This document shows, in pieces, positions 1 to 8,010 of a stretch of DNA of 64,000 bases. The stretch spans positions 186,001-250,000 of the forward strand of contig NZ_BMQJ01000003.1 of the NCBI RefSeq assembly GCF_014648055.1, in the 5' to 3' direction. A program made the translations under genes and the position numbers. The stretch's first letter is position 1. Every line of letters starts with the position of its first letter. The notes beneath the pieces are model-generated. The model was not told the origin of the DNA, did no database searches, and was given only the letters and a program-made list of their open reading frames with translations. Origin of the DNA: Streptosporangium pseudovulgare (GTDB taxonomy: Bacteria; Actinomycetota; Actinomycetes; Streptosporangiales; Streptosporangiaceae).

Positions 1-1
1 T

Positions 2-3000
2 GAGCCCGTCTACCAGCACTCCATCACGGGCCAGACGCTGCGTTCCCACGAGTTCCGCCTGACCGGGCTGAAGGTCGGCACGACCTACCGGTTCCGGTTC
101 GGCGTGGCCCGCGACGGCCGCGCCCCCACCCCCGCCGACGCGTCGGCCTGGACCGGCGCGCGGGGCGAGTTCCTCGCCGGCGGCGCCGAAGGGGAGCCGA
201 TCTACATCCTGGGCGACGTTCAGGTGCCCGACGGAAACGCCGGCGACCTCACCCTGCCGCGGCGGGTGCTCGACCGGCTGAGGAACCAGACGCCGGGTGG
301 CGGCACCGTGGTCCAGGTCGGCGACCTCGTCGACCGCGGCGGCAGGGGGGAGAAGTGGGCCGAGATCCACGGCTCCTTCCTGTCCGGGCTCGACCTGCAG
401 TACGCGGGCCTGGTCGGCAACCACGAGACCTACGAGGACCTCGACTACGACGCGGTCGGCAGGCAACCGGGCGCGATCTTCACCAACACGTTCGCGCTGC
501 CGCGCAACGGTGTGATCGGCGAGAGCAACTACTCCTTCGACCGCGGCGACGTCCACTTCGCCGTGCTGAACTCCAACGCGCGCCTGGACGAGCAACTCGA
601 CTGGCTGGTCGACGACGTGCGCGCCTCGGACGCGACGTGGAACGTCGTCATCGGGCACTTCTCCTACTACGGCGGCCAGCACGCCGACGACGGCGGCATG
701 GACATCGACCGGGAGAAGGTCATGCGCGTGCTCGACCAGCTCGGCGTCGACCTGTACGTCGGCGGCCACGACCACGTCTACAAGCGATCCACGATCTACG
801 AAGGACGCCTGGCCAGGACCCCCGAGGAGGAGGTCGCCGGCACCACGTTCGTGACCATGGGGTCGTCCGGCCCGAAGTTCTACGACAACCAGCGGTTCTG
901 GTGGGACGACAAGGTCTTCGACGAGAACGTCCAGATGGGCGGCGTCCTGAAGGTGACCGACGCCGGACTGCGGCTGTCGACGCACACGATCGACGGGCGC
1001 CTGGTCGACGAGGTGACCGTCGCCAAGCCGCACGGTTCCTGGAAGATCTCCTCGGCGGGGATCGAGAACCGTGAGCTGAAGGGTGTGGGGCTCCTGTCCT
1101 CCCCGGGCAGCCTGGACAAGGTCACCGTCATGGCCGCGACGTACGACAGCACGCAGCAGCGGATGATCGACGTGCGCACCCTCGACGTCGCACTCGACCA
1201 CCTCGGCCGTGAGCAGTACGTCCGCTTCGGCACGCCGCTGCCGGTGGCGCCGAGCTCGACCGTCAAGCTGTTCACCTGGGACTCCCTGGCGTCCGGGAAG
1301 CCGCTGCGGCCCGCCGTGACCCTGCGCGAGGGCCTGGCCGGCGAAGGTAGTGAGAAGTCCCCGTACCTGATCGACTCACCGGACGACCTGGCCAAGGTCG
1401 ACAATGACCCGGCCGGCCACTACCGGCTGACCGCGGACCTGAACCTGACCGGGCTCGCCCGTGCCCAGATCGGCCGCACCACCGCCTTCACGGGTGTCTT
1501 CGATGGCGACGGGCACACGATCTCCGGGCTGGCCGCCCTGTCCGACCAGGGACCGGGCCTGTTCGCCGACAACCGCGGCACGATCGAGGACCTGGTGGTC
1601 CGGGGCGATGTCACCACCGACCGTTCGACCGCCGGACTGGTCACCGACCAGAACCACGGCACGATCCAGCGGGTCCGCGCCGACGGGTCGCTGACCGCGA
1701 ACAGCTACGTCGGCGGCATCACCGGCCATCACTTCGGCACCGTCCGCGACAGCGTCTCCACGGTGAACGTGCGCGCCACGACCCAGTACGCCGGTGGTGC
1801 CGTCGGCGTCTCCGTCGGCGGGTCGGTCACCGAGAACGTCCTGGCCACCGGCGCGGTCTCGGCGGGCGGCGCGTCCGCGGGCGGCGTGGCCGCCTACGGT
1901 TACACCGACACCCGGGTGAGCCACACGGTCGCGCTGAACACAAGCATCTCCGCGTCGAGCCACGCGCACGCCATCGTCGGCCGTGTCTACACCGGGCAGA
2001 CCGCCACGCTTGAGGACAACCACGTCAGCCGGTCCGTGCCGATCAGCGGGCAGTCACTGACCGACCCGCCCGCGGCCGACAACCAGAAGGGCAAGGTGGT
2101 CGCCACCTCGGAGATCCAGAGGCAGACCTTCTACGAGGAGCGCGGCTGGGACTTCGAGACCGTCTGGCAGTGGGATGGCGTCGCCAGGCGCCCGACGCTG
2201 CGGATGGCACCCGAGACGCTCGAACCGGCCCCGGGGCCCGGGCTGCCGGCCGACGGGCGCGGCTTCCACGTCGTCGACAGCGTCGAGGACCTGACCCTGA
2301 TGGGCAGGCACCCGTCCTACGACTACGTGCTCGCCACCGATCTCGACCTGACCGGCACGCCGTTCACCAGCCTGCCGGGGCCGTTCACCGGCGAACTGGA
2401 CGGCGCCGGCCACACCATCACGGGCCTGACGTCCACCACCGGCGGGCTGTTCACCCAGATCTCCGGGCACGTCCACGACCTCGCGGTCCTTGACGCCAGG
2501 GTGAACACCACCACCGCGCGCGCCGGCATTCTGGCAGGCAGCAGCACCGGCACCATCGAACGCGTGTGGGTATCCGGGTCCGTGACCGCGGGCTCACGCG
2601 TGGGCGGCCTCGTCGGCGACTCGCAGGGCATCGTGCGGGACGCCTACTCCACGGCGGACGTGCGCGCGCTCACCACCGAGGCGGGCGGAGTGATCGGCGT
2701 GGCCCTGGCCGGTTCCACCACGGAGCGGGTCTTCGCCACGGGCGCCGTCACCGCGGACACCCGCAACGACGGCGGTGTGGCCGGCTACGGCTACACCGGC
2801 ACCACCATCCGCGGCTCGATCGCGCTCAACCCGGCGGTCACCGCGCCCTCCTGGGCGCACCGCCTTCTGGGCCGGGTGCTGGCGAACAACGTCGCCACGC
2901 TCAGCGACAACTGGGCGGCCGAGACCGTGGTGGCGCAGTCGCAGACCGAGACCGCGACCGGCCCTGCCACGCTCAACGGCGCCACCGCGACCCGGGCCGA

Positions 3001-3850
3001 GGCAGCCGACCAGGCCTTCTGGGCCGACAGACTCGGCTTCGACTTCGCGTCCGTATGGCAGTGGGACGCCGGCCTCGGCCGGCCTGTTCTGCGCGGCCCG
3101 GCGGCACCCGCCACCGAGGCGAGCGCGGCGCCCGCCGCCCATGCGGCAGCGGTACGGCCCGCCGCCGCGGGTGAGACCCCCGCTGAGGCAGGGGCGGTCC
3201 GCGCCGCCGTGAACCCGCCGGCCGCCGAGGCGGCCGAGTCCGGTGGCATCCGCCACGAGACGGTCGTGAACGGTGACGGCACCGTCACCGTGACGGTGTC
3301 CGCCGGAACCGCCGGGGCGGGCGAGCAGCTGTCGTTCCTTCTGCTGAAGGCCGGCGCCTCGGTGTCGGCTCCGGCCGAGGATGACATCGCCCACCTCGGC
3401 GAGGTTCACCTCGACGACCAGGGCGGTGCCGCGCTCACCGTCCTCCTGAGCCGGCCGGACGGGACGACGCTCGTGCTCAACACCTCCGGCGACACGGAAC
3501 GCCACGCCGCCCCGCTCGTCCCGGGCAGCCCGGGGACCCCGGGGACTCCGGGGATGAGGGTGCTCGACGACACCGTCACCGCCACGGTCAAAACGCAGGG
3601 GAACGCCCCCGCCCAGGCGGTGATCACTCTGGTCTGCGCCGGAGAGGAGAAGTGCCGGGAACAGGTCACCGTCACCTACGACGGCGACCCTCTCGACACC
3701 GAAAAGGTCACGCTCCAGCCCGGTAAGACCCGGGACCTGAAGCTCGACCTCCGCGGCGACGCCCGCGCCGCGCTCCGCGCCGGCAAGCCGATCACCCTGG
3801 ACGTCCGGATCGGCACGGCCCCGGCGGTCCGGGTGACCGTCAGCCCGTGA
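2..3850 (+). CDS. Metallophosphoesterase with GLUG repeats (5' end outside window)
   Basis: The reading frame is open from base 2, so the N-terminus lies outside the window. The first visible ~40 residues look like the end of a fibronectin III/purple-acid-phosphatase N-domain. A calcineurin-like phosphoesterase domain follows, with the metal-ligand motifs GDVQ, GDLVDRGG, GNHE, GHFSYYGG and GGHDHVYK within the first ~270 codons. Two related modules of roughly 270 residues come next, each opening with a D-L-T-G / F-D-G-x-G-H-T-I strand pattern and carrying GLUG-type glycine-rich repeats such as GGLVGDSQG. A Gly/Pro-rich linker and a beta-rich C-terminal domain end the protein. It is probably an extracellular or wall-associated phosphodiesterase or phosphatase. 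The substrate cannot be read from sequence. The internal module duplication is clear; the extracellular location is inferred from architecture because the signal peptide is not visible. Confidence 0.85.
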   Translation, partial: EPVYQHSITGQTLRSHEFRLTGLKVGTTYRFRFGVARDGRAPTPADASAWTGARGEFLAGGAEGEPIYILGDVQVPDGNAGDLTLPRRVLDRLRNQTPGGGTVVQVGDLVDRGGRGEKWAEIHGSFLSGLDLQYAGLVGNHETYEDLDYDAVGRQPGAIFTNTFALPRNGVIGESNYSFDRGDVHFAVLNSNARLDEQLDWLVDDVRASDATWNVVIGHFSYYGGQHADDGGMDIDREKVMRVLDQLGVDLYVGGHDHVYKRSTIYEGRLARTPEEEVAGTTFVTMGSSGPKFYDNQRFWWDDKVFDENVQMGGVLKVTDAGLRLSTHTIDGRLVDEVTVAKPHGSWKISSAGIENRELKGVGLLSSPGSLDKVTVMAATYDSTQQRMIDVRTLDVALDHLGREQYVRFGTPLPVAPSSTVKLFTWDSLASGKPLRPAVTLREGLAGEGSEKSPYLIDSPDDLAKVDNDPAGHYRLTADLNLTGLARAQIGRTTAFTGVFDGDGHTISGLAALSDQGPGLFADNRGTIEDLVVRGDVTTDRSTAGLVTDQNHGTIQRVRADGSLTANSYVGGITGHHFGTVRDSVSTVNVRATTQYAGGAVGVSVGGSVTENVLATGAVSAGGASAGGVAAYGYTDTRVSHTVALNTSISASSHAHAIVGRVYTGQTATLEDNHVSRSVPISGQSLTDPPAADNQKGKVVATSEIQRQTFYEERGWDFETVWQWDGVARRPTLRMAPETLEPAPGPGLPADGRGFHVVDSVEDLTLMGRHPSYDYVLATDLDLTGTPFTSLPGPFTGELDGAGHTITGLTSTTGGLFTQISGHVHDLAVLDARVNTTTARAGILAGSSTGTIERVWVSGSVTAGSRVGGLVGDSQGIVRDAYSTADVRALTTEAGGVIGVALAGSTTERVFATGAVTADTRNDGGVAGYGYTGTTIRGSIALNPAVTAPSWAHRLLGRVLANNVATLSDNWAAETVVAQSQTETATGPATLNGATATRAEAADQAFWADRLGFDFASVWQWDAGLGRPVLRGPAAPATEASAAPAAHAAAVRPAAAGETPAEAGAVRAAVNPPAAEAAESGGIRHETVVNGDGTVTVTVSAGTAGAGEQLSFLLLKAGASVSAPAEDDIAHLGEVHLDDQGGAALTVLLSRPDGTTLVLNTSGDTERHAAPLVPGSPGTPGTPGMRVLDDTVTATVKTQGNAPAQAVITLVCAGEEKCREQVTVTYDGDPLDTEKVTLQPGKTRDLKLDLRGDARAALRAGKPITLDVRIGTAPAVRVTVSP

Positions 3851-3902
3851 CGCACCGGCCGCCGGGGCCGTTGGGGCCACGGTCTTCGCGGTGACTCCCG
3901 AA

Positions 3903-3940
3903 CCTGTGGCGCCCGCAGCCCCGCCCGCGGGCGCCACAGG
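3903..3940. terminator. Hairpin terminator after the metallophosphoesterase gene
   Basis: Perfect 14-bp arms (CCTGTGGCGCCCGC and its complement) surround a 10-nt loop, 53 nt past the stop codon. No T-run follows, which is usual for high-GC actinobacteria. The function is inferred from position and stem strength. Confidence 0.6.
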
Positions 3941-4072
3941 CGGCGTGCGAGGGGTGAACGGAGGGCCGGAACCTCGGGCCTGCGTACGGGAGGGGCTTGC
4001 CGTGGAGCGCGCTCCAGGGCCTAGGGTCCGACTTGCGATCATTCCCGTCTGCGATCCCCAGGGAGTCCGGGC

Positions 4073-5125
4073 ATGCGTTACCGAGTCCTCGGCGGCACCG
4101 GCATCGAGGTGAGCGTCCACTGTCTCGGCGCCATGATGTTCGGCGCCGTCGGCAATCCCGATCACGACGAGTGCGTCCGCATCGTCCACGCCGCCCTCGA
4201 CCGGGGGATCAACTTCGTCGACACCGCGGACATGTACTCGGCGGGGGAGTCGGAGGAGATCGTCGGAAAGGCGCTGCGCGGCCGTCGTGACGACGTCGTA
4301 CTCGCCACCAAGGTGCACTTCCCGATGGGTGAGGGCCCCAACCGGGGCGGCAACTCCCGGAGGTGGATCGTCCGGGCGGTCGAGGACAGCCTCAGGCGTC
4401 TGGGGACCGACTGGATCGACCTCTACCAGGTCCACCGGTCCGACCACACGACCGACATCGAGGAGACGCTCTCCGCCCTCAGCGATCTCGTCCATCAGGG
4501 GAAGATCCGCGCCTTCGGCTGTTCCACGTTCCCGGCCGACGAGATCGTCGAGGCGTACCACGTGGCCGAGCGCCGGGGCCTGATGCGCTTCAGGACGGAG
4601 CAGCCGCCGTACTCGTTGCTGGCCCGGGGCGCGGAGACCTCCGTGCTGCCGGTCTGCCGGCGGCTGGGGATGGGCGTGCTGACGTGGAGCCCGCTGGCCT
4701 CGGGGTTCCTGACCGGAAAGTACCGCGCGGGCCGGCCCGTCGACCTCACCACCGGCCGTGCGGCGTTGATGCCGGCGCGCTTCGACCCCTCGCTTCCGGT
4801 GAACGCCGCCAAGCTGGCCGTCGTGGAACGGCTCGTCGAGGTCGCCGACGACATCGGCTGCTCACTGCCGGAGTTGGCCGTGGCCTTCGCCGCGGCGCAC
4901 CCCGGCGTCACCTCGGTGATCCTGGGGCCGCGGACGATGGAGCAGCTGGAGGCGTCGCTGAAGGGTGCCACGCTCACGCTCGATGACGCGACCCTCGACC
5001 GGATCGACGAGATCGTCCCGCCCGGAACCGACGTCTATCAGCCGGACGGCGCCTGGCGTCCGGTCGCGCTGACCGACGCCGCGCGGCGCCGTCGCCCGTT
5101 CGCGGACCGCGCCGCCGCTCAGTGA
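4073..5125 (+). CDS. Aldo/keto reductase
   Basis: This is a 350-residue NADPH-dependent oxidoreductase of the aldo/keto reductase (TIM barrel) superfamily. The N-terminus M-R-Y-R-x-L-G-G-T-G-I-E-V-S is the standard opening. The catalytic tetrad region is visible as D-T-A-D-M-Y (Asp and Tyr), the Lys in L-A-T-K-V-H-F, and the His in Y-Q-V-H-R. A GxR-like phosphate-binding segment (VILGPRTMEQLE) lies near the C-terminus. The length matches the YghZ/Kv-beta-like subgroup. The start is the ATG after a GGGAG at about 4060. It is monocistronic, with 100 bp to the next gene. The substrate is unknown; such enzymes reduce aldehydes or ketones. Confidence 0.88.
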   Translation: MRYRVLGGTGIEVSVHCLGAMMFGAVGNPDHDECVRIVHAALDRGINFVDTADMYSAGESEEIVGKALRGRRDDVVLATKVHFPMGEGPNRGGNSRRWIVRAVEDSLRRLGTDWIDLYQVHRSDHTTDIEETLSALSDLVHQGKIRAFGCSTFPADEIVEAYHVAERRGLMRFRTEQPPYSLLARGAETSVLPVCRRLGMGVLTWSPLASGFLTGKYRAGRPVDLTTGRAALMPARFDPSLPVNAAKLAVVERLVEVADDIGCSLPELAVAFAAAHPGVTSVILGPRTMEQLEASLKGATLTLDDATLDRIDEIVPPGTDVYQPDGAWRPVALTDAARRRRPFADRAAAQ

Positions 5126-5213
5126 CCCCTGATTCGTGGGGGTCGACGGGTGGATGGTCGGCGTGATGATGGTGAACCTCCTGATTCCGGGGGATTCGCC
5201 ATCGTCGCCCGGC

Positions 5214-5219
5214 TATAGT
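5214..5219 (+). promoter_or_regulatory. -10 box (TATAGT) of the GH114-like gene
   Basis: TATAGT ends only 8 nt before the ATG at 5228, so transcription would begin at or next to the start codon and the mRNA may be leaderless. No Shine-Dalgarno fits in that space. A convincing -35 hexamer was not found. Confidence 0.45.
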
Positions 5220-5227
5220 CCCGTCTC

Positions 5228-6025
5228 ATGATCAACAAGTCCTCTCGAATCCTGGCGCTGGCTCTGGCGGCGGCCGGCGTCGCCGCCCTCCAGGCCCCGG
5301 CGCACGCCGCCCCCGGCGATCGGTGGCAGCCCAAGGCCGGACTGACCTGGCAGTGGCAGCTCTCCGGAAAGATCGACACCTCGGTGAAGGCCGATGTGTA
5401 CGACGTCGACATGTTCGACACCCCTGCCTCGACGGTGTCCGCCCTGCACGGCATGGGGCGCAAGGTCGTCTGCTACATCGACATCGGAGCGGCCGAGCAG
5501 GGGCGTCCCGACTTCAAGGACTTCCCGAAGTCGGTCCTCGGAAAGCCGGTCGACGGCTGGCCGCAGGAGCGGTGGGTCGACATCCGGCAGATCGACGTCA
5601 TCAAGCGCATCTGGTCGGCCCGGCTCGACCAGTGCAAGGCCAAGGGCTTCGACGGTGTCGAGGCCGACCTGGTGGACGCCTACCAGCAGGACTCCGGTTT
5701 CCCGGTCACCGCCAAGCACCAGCTCGCCTTCAACCGCATGCTCGCTGCGGTCGCGCACGAGCGCGGCCTCGCGATCGGGCTGAAGAACGACCTCGACCAG
5801 ATCCCGCAGCTGGTCGGGGACTTCGACTTCGCGGTGAACGAGCAGTGCGCCGAGTACCGCGAGTGCTCCGCGCTGACCCCGTTCATCAAGGCGGGCAAGC
5901 CGGTCTTCCACGCCGAGTACTCCGTGGCGCTCGGCAAGTTCTGCCCGGAGTCCAAGCGGCTCGGCCTGAGCTCCATCAAGAAGACCCTCGACCTCACCGC
6001 CAAGCGCGAAACCTGCCCCGCCTGA
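5228..6025 (+). CDS. Secreted GH114-like (endo-alpha-1,4-polygalactosaminidase family) protein
   Basis: This 265-residue protein has a typical Sec signal peptide (basic start, hydrophobic core, cut after about A-H-A-A near residue 27). The mature part has the TM1410/GH114 hallmarks: W-Q-W-Q-L near the start, Y-D-V-D-M-F-D, the strand K-V-V-C-Y-I-D-I-G-A, then G-F-D-G-V-E-A-D with candidate acidic catalytic residues, G-L-K-N-D and a late H-A-E-Y. GH114 enzymes cleave alpha-1,4-galactosaminoglycans, found in fungal exopolysaccharide and biofilm. The exact substrate here is inferred from the family. The gene stands alone, preceded by a TATAGT box that implies a leaderless transcript. Together with the GH87 glucanase at 18-22 kb it suggests an ability to attack fungal polysaccharides. 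Confidence 0.8.
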   Translation: MINKSSRILALALAAAGVAALQAPAHAAPGDRWQPKAGLTWQWQLSGKIDTSVKADVYDVDMFDTPASTVSALHGMGRKVVCYIDIGAAEQGRPDFKDFPKSVLGKPVDGWPQERWVDIRQIDVIKRIWSARLDQCKAKGFDGVEADLVDAYQQDSGFPVTAKHQLAFNRMLAAVAHERGLAIGLKNDLDQIPQLVGDFDFAVNEQCAEYRECSALTPFIKAGKPVFHAEYSVALGKFCPESKRLGLSSIKKTLDLTAKRETCPA

Positions 6026-6192
6026 CCCTCGACGGGGCCACGCCGACCGTCGTGAGCTGTGGCCCCCACGCATCGGCGTACGGGCGTCCGCGTCTTTGCG
6101 GCCGGTGACGGAAGTCATCCACAGAACGCGATTCGGCTCCGAAGCCACCTCCCGCGGCCGGCCATCCTGTCTCCCGTGACAGGGAAAACGCG

Positions 6193-6813
6193 ATGAACAG
6201 TCACTTCACGGTAGTAGAGCTTCGGGAGCGCGGCTGGAGCCCGGCCATGATCCGGGCGCTTCTCGATCCGCCCGACCAGCTGGCTCCCAACCCCGTCTTC
6301 CGGTCCGCGGCGCCGATGCGGCTGTACGAGGCGAAGAGGGTGCTCCTCGCCGAGGAGACGGAGGCGTTCACCGCGCTACGCGCCAGGGCCGAACGGAGAT
6401 CCCGGACGGCGCTGCTCGCCGCGGAGCGCAGGCGCGGTGAAACGCTCGCCGGCCTCGCCGCCGTGCCCGTAACGGTGCCGGTCGTCGCCTGGAACGCGCT
6501 GGCGCGCAAGGCGGTCGACCACCGCAACCACCGCGACACGGAGCGGGCCCGGCACCGGCCCGATCACGTTCCCGACCCTGCGCGGGTGACGGATGTCGAT
6601 GAGTCGACCCTGCGGAGATGGGTGGTCAACTACCTCCGTCATGAGCTCACCGTCTATGACGGCACTCTGGGGGAACTGTTCGGCAAGGTCGGTCGCGCGG
6701 AGGCGACGCGCCTGCTCAGGCGGCGAATCTACGAGGCCATCGCCCGCACCTATCCTCAGCTGGCCGACGAATGCGGGCGGCAGCTCCGCCTGCGTGAGAG
6801 GGATGCCGGCTGA
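6193..6813 (+). CDS. Hypothetical protein, basic and helical
   Basis: I do not recognise this 206-residue protein. It is charged and mostly helical, with arginine-rich stretches in the middle (residues about 60-125) and a C-terminal half containing W-V-V-N-Y-L-R-H and two R-R-R-I-Y-E-like helices. No signal peptide, membrane segment or catalytic motif is visible. The N-terminal L-R-E-R-G-W-S-P-A-M-I resembles helix-turn-helix-type openings of small DNA- or protein-binding proteins, but this is only a hint. The ATG follows a GGGAAAACG leader. It lies just upstream of, and convergent with, the kinase gene on the other strand. Codon use is like its neighbours, so it is probably a real gene. Confidence 0.65.
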   Translation: MNSHFTVVELRERGWSPAMIRALLDPPDQLAPNPVFRSAAPMRLYEAKRVLLAEETEAFTALRARAERRSRTALLAAERRRGETLAGLAAVPVTVPVVAWNALARKAVDHRNHRDTERARHRPDHVPDPARVTDVDESTLRRWVVNYLRHELTVYDGTLGELFGKVGRAEATRLLRRRIYEAIARTYPQLADECGRQLRLRERDAG

Positions 6814-6881
6814 GGGGAAGCGACGACCGCGCCCGCCCATTCCGGGCATCGCCGATCCGATCTCGTAAGTACCGCCTCGGG

Positions 6882-7364
6882 TCATCGCAGGCGCCCGGGA
6901 AGATCAGGCGAATCTTCCCGGATCCGCACGGTGAAGCCGCCGTGGCCGTCGAAGGTCACGATGTGGATCACATCGAACCCGTCCGACAGGCGGGGCGGGC
7001 GGAGCCGTTTGAAGGTGGCGCGGACGCCGACCTCGGGTACTCGCGCGCGGCCGAGCCGTACAGCGTTGCGGTCCAGGGACGCGGCGAGGTCGGGAGGGAA
7101 CCAGTAGGCCACCGGGTTGGCGCCGTACTCCCTGGCCGTCACGATGAGCGGGCTCCACTCCTCGGCGGAGGGATTGGTGTTGTCCACCGCCACGTGCCGC
7201 CCCTCCTCCAGCGCCTCGACGATCAGCCGGAGCTGGCGGCGCTGCCGGTGGCGGGCGTTGGGGAAGGCGTCCTTGCTCACATGGACGTGCGTCGCCGCCA
7301 GGCAGCGGCGGTAGAAGGTGGACTTGCCCGACGCCTGCAGCCCGACGAGGACGGCGACCTCCAG
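6882..7364 (-). CDS. Polynucleotide-kinase-like P-loop kinase, non-canonical start
   Basis: The protein (about 160 residues) starts with a short strand and a P-loop G-L-Q-A-S-G-K-S-T-F. It continues with V-S-K-D, an arginine-rich helix, V-A-V-D-N-T-N-P-S (Walker-B-like, shared with bacterial polynucleotide-kinase-like ATPases) and R-V-P-E-V-G-V. It probably phosphorylates a small substrate or nucleic-acid end. The start is a puzzle: an in-frame TGA sits at 7380-7382, and no ATG, GTG or TTG exists between it and the P-loop. The first canonical start (GTG at 7280) would delete the P-loop. AGGAGG at 7375-7380 is 10 nt before the CTG at 7364, which I chose; ACG at 7370 and ATC at 7373 are alternatives. 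A frameshift or sequencing error is also possible. Confidence 0.7.
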   Translation of the reverse strand: MEVAVLVGLQASGKSTFYRRCLAATHVHVSKDAFPNARHRQRRQLRLIVEALEEGRHVAVDNTNPSAEEWSPLIVTAREYGANPVAYWFPPDLAASLDRNAVRLGRARVPEVGVRATFKRLRPPRLSDGFDVIHIVTFDGHGGFTVRIREDSPDLPGRLR

Positions 7365-7623
7365 GTCCGTGATGCCTCCTCAGCCCGAGGGCGGCAGCCG
7401 GCACCGCGGCTCGAGATCCGCCCTTTCCTGCAGCCTTCCCCTGCGGAACGGCACGTCACACACGAGCGCTCCTGGGCCGGTCGCGGGCGGGTCGGCTGTC
7501 GAGCCGGTGAGGTCTGCCTGTTCCCTGAATCTCAGGACAGGCCGGGATCTCTCCACTCTGGGCGAACGGCTCGTCGAGCATGGCCGGCGACGTTATCTTG
7601 TCCGCAAGGGGAGTTCCTCGTTT

Positions 7624-7634
7624 ACCAAATTGGT
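7624..7634. promoter_or_regulatory. Candidate operator of the HigBA-like operon
   Basis: ACCAA-A-TTGGT is a perfect 5-bp dyad in an AT-rich island (TTTACCAAATTGGTTAATAC) that stands out in the surrounding GC. It lies 25 bp upstream of the toxin start, where HigA-type antitoxins normally bind to repress their own operon. The function is inferred from position and symmetry. Confidence 0.5.
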
Positions 7635-7658
7635 TAATACTCAGAGGAGGCCGGTGAG

Positions 7659-7982
7659 TTGGAGGTGTTCTATGCGGACCGTCGTCTCCAGCTCGTCTGC
7701 CAATCGGACCGGGAGATGCGCGCGGCCTATGGGGCCGAGGGGGCCCGGAAGCTCAGGCAGCGGCTGCAGGCCCTCCGTGTCGCGAACACCCTTGACGACC
7801 TCTTCTGCATGCCAGGGCGCTGCCACCCCCTGCGCGGGAACTACGCGGGATGCCACGCGATGGACCTTCACCGGGGCTGGCGTCTCGTGTTCCGGCTCAT
7901 GACGCCCAAGGAGAAGGCCGACCAGGGGCTGGCGGAAGAAGAAGCCGCGCTGGTCATAGAGATCGTCGACTACCACGGATGA
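7659..7982 (+). CDS. higB: HigB-like (RelE/ParE superfamily) toxin
   Basis: This 107-residue protein matches the plasmid-maintenance killer/HigB family: small and basic, with P-G-R-C-H-P-L-R-G-N in the middle and W-R-L-V-F-R-L near the C-terminus. These correspond to the RNase-toxin core strands found in HigB proteins, which cleave mRNA on the ribosome. The start is TTG at 7659, preceded by GAGGAGG. An ATG or GTG alternative in this frame would remove the first strand. The antitoxin gene follows 28 bp downstream, in the toxin-first order typical of higBA. An AT-rich dyad upstream is a likely autoregulatory operator. Confidence 0.85.
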   Translation: MEVFYADRRLQLVCQSDREMRAAYGAEGARKLRQRLQALRVANTLDDLFCMPGRCHPLRGNYAGCHAMDLHRGWRLVFRLMTPKEKADQGLAEEEAALVIEIVDYHG

Positions 7983-8010
7983 ACCGCCAAGCGAGAAAGG
8001 AGCGTGGAAG

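Noticed and set aside
2594..4561. A 655-codon minus-strand open frame
   Set aside because: It is antisense to the metallophosphoesterase and aldo/keto reductase genes, whose products have clear motifs.
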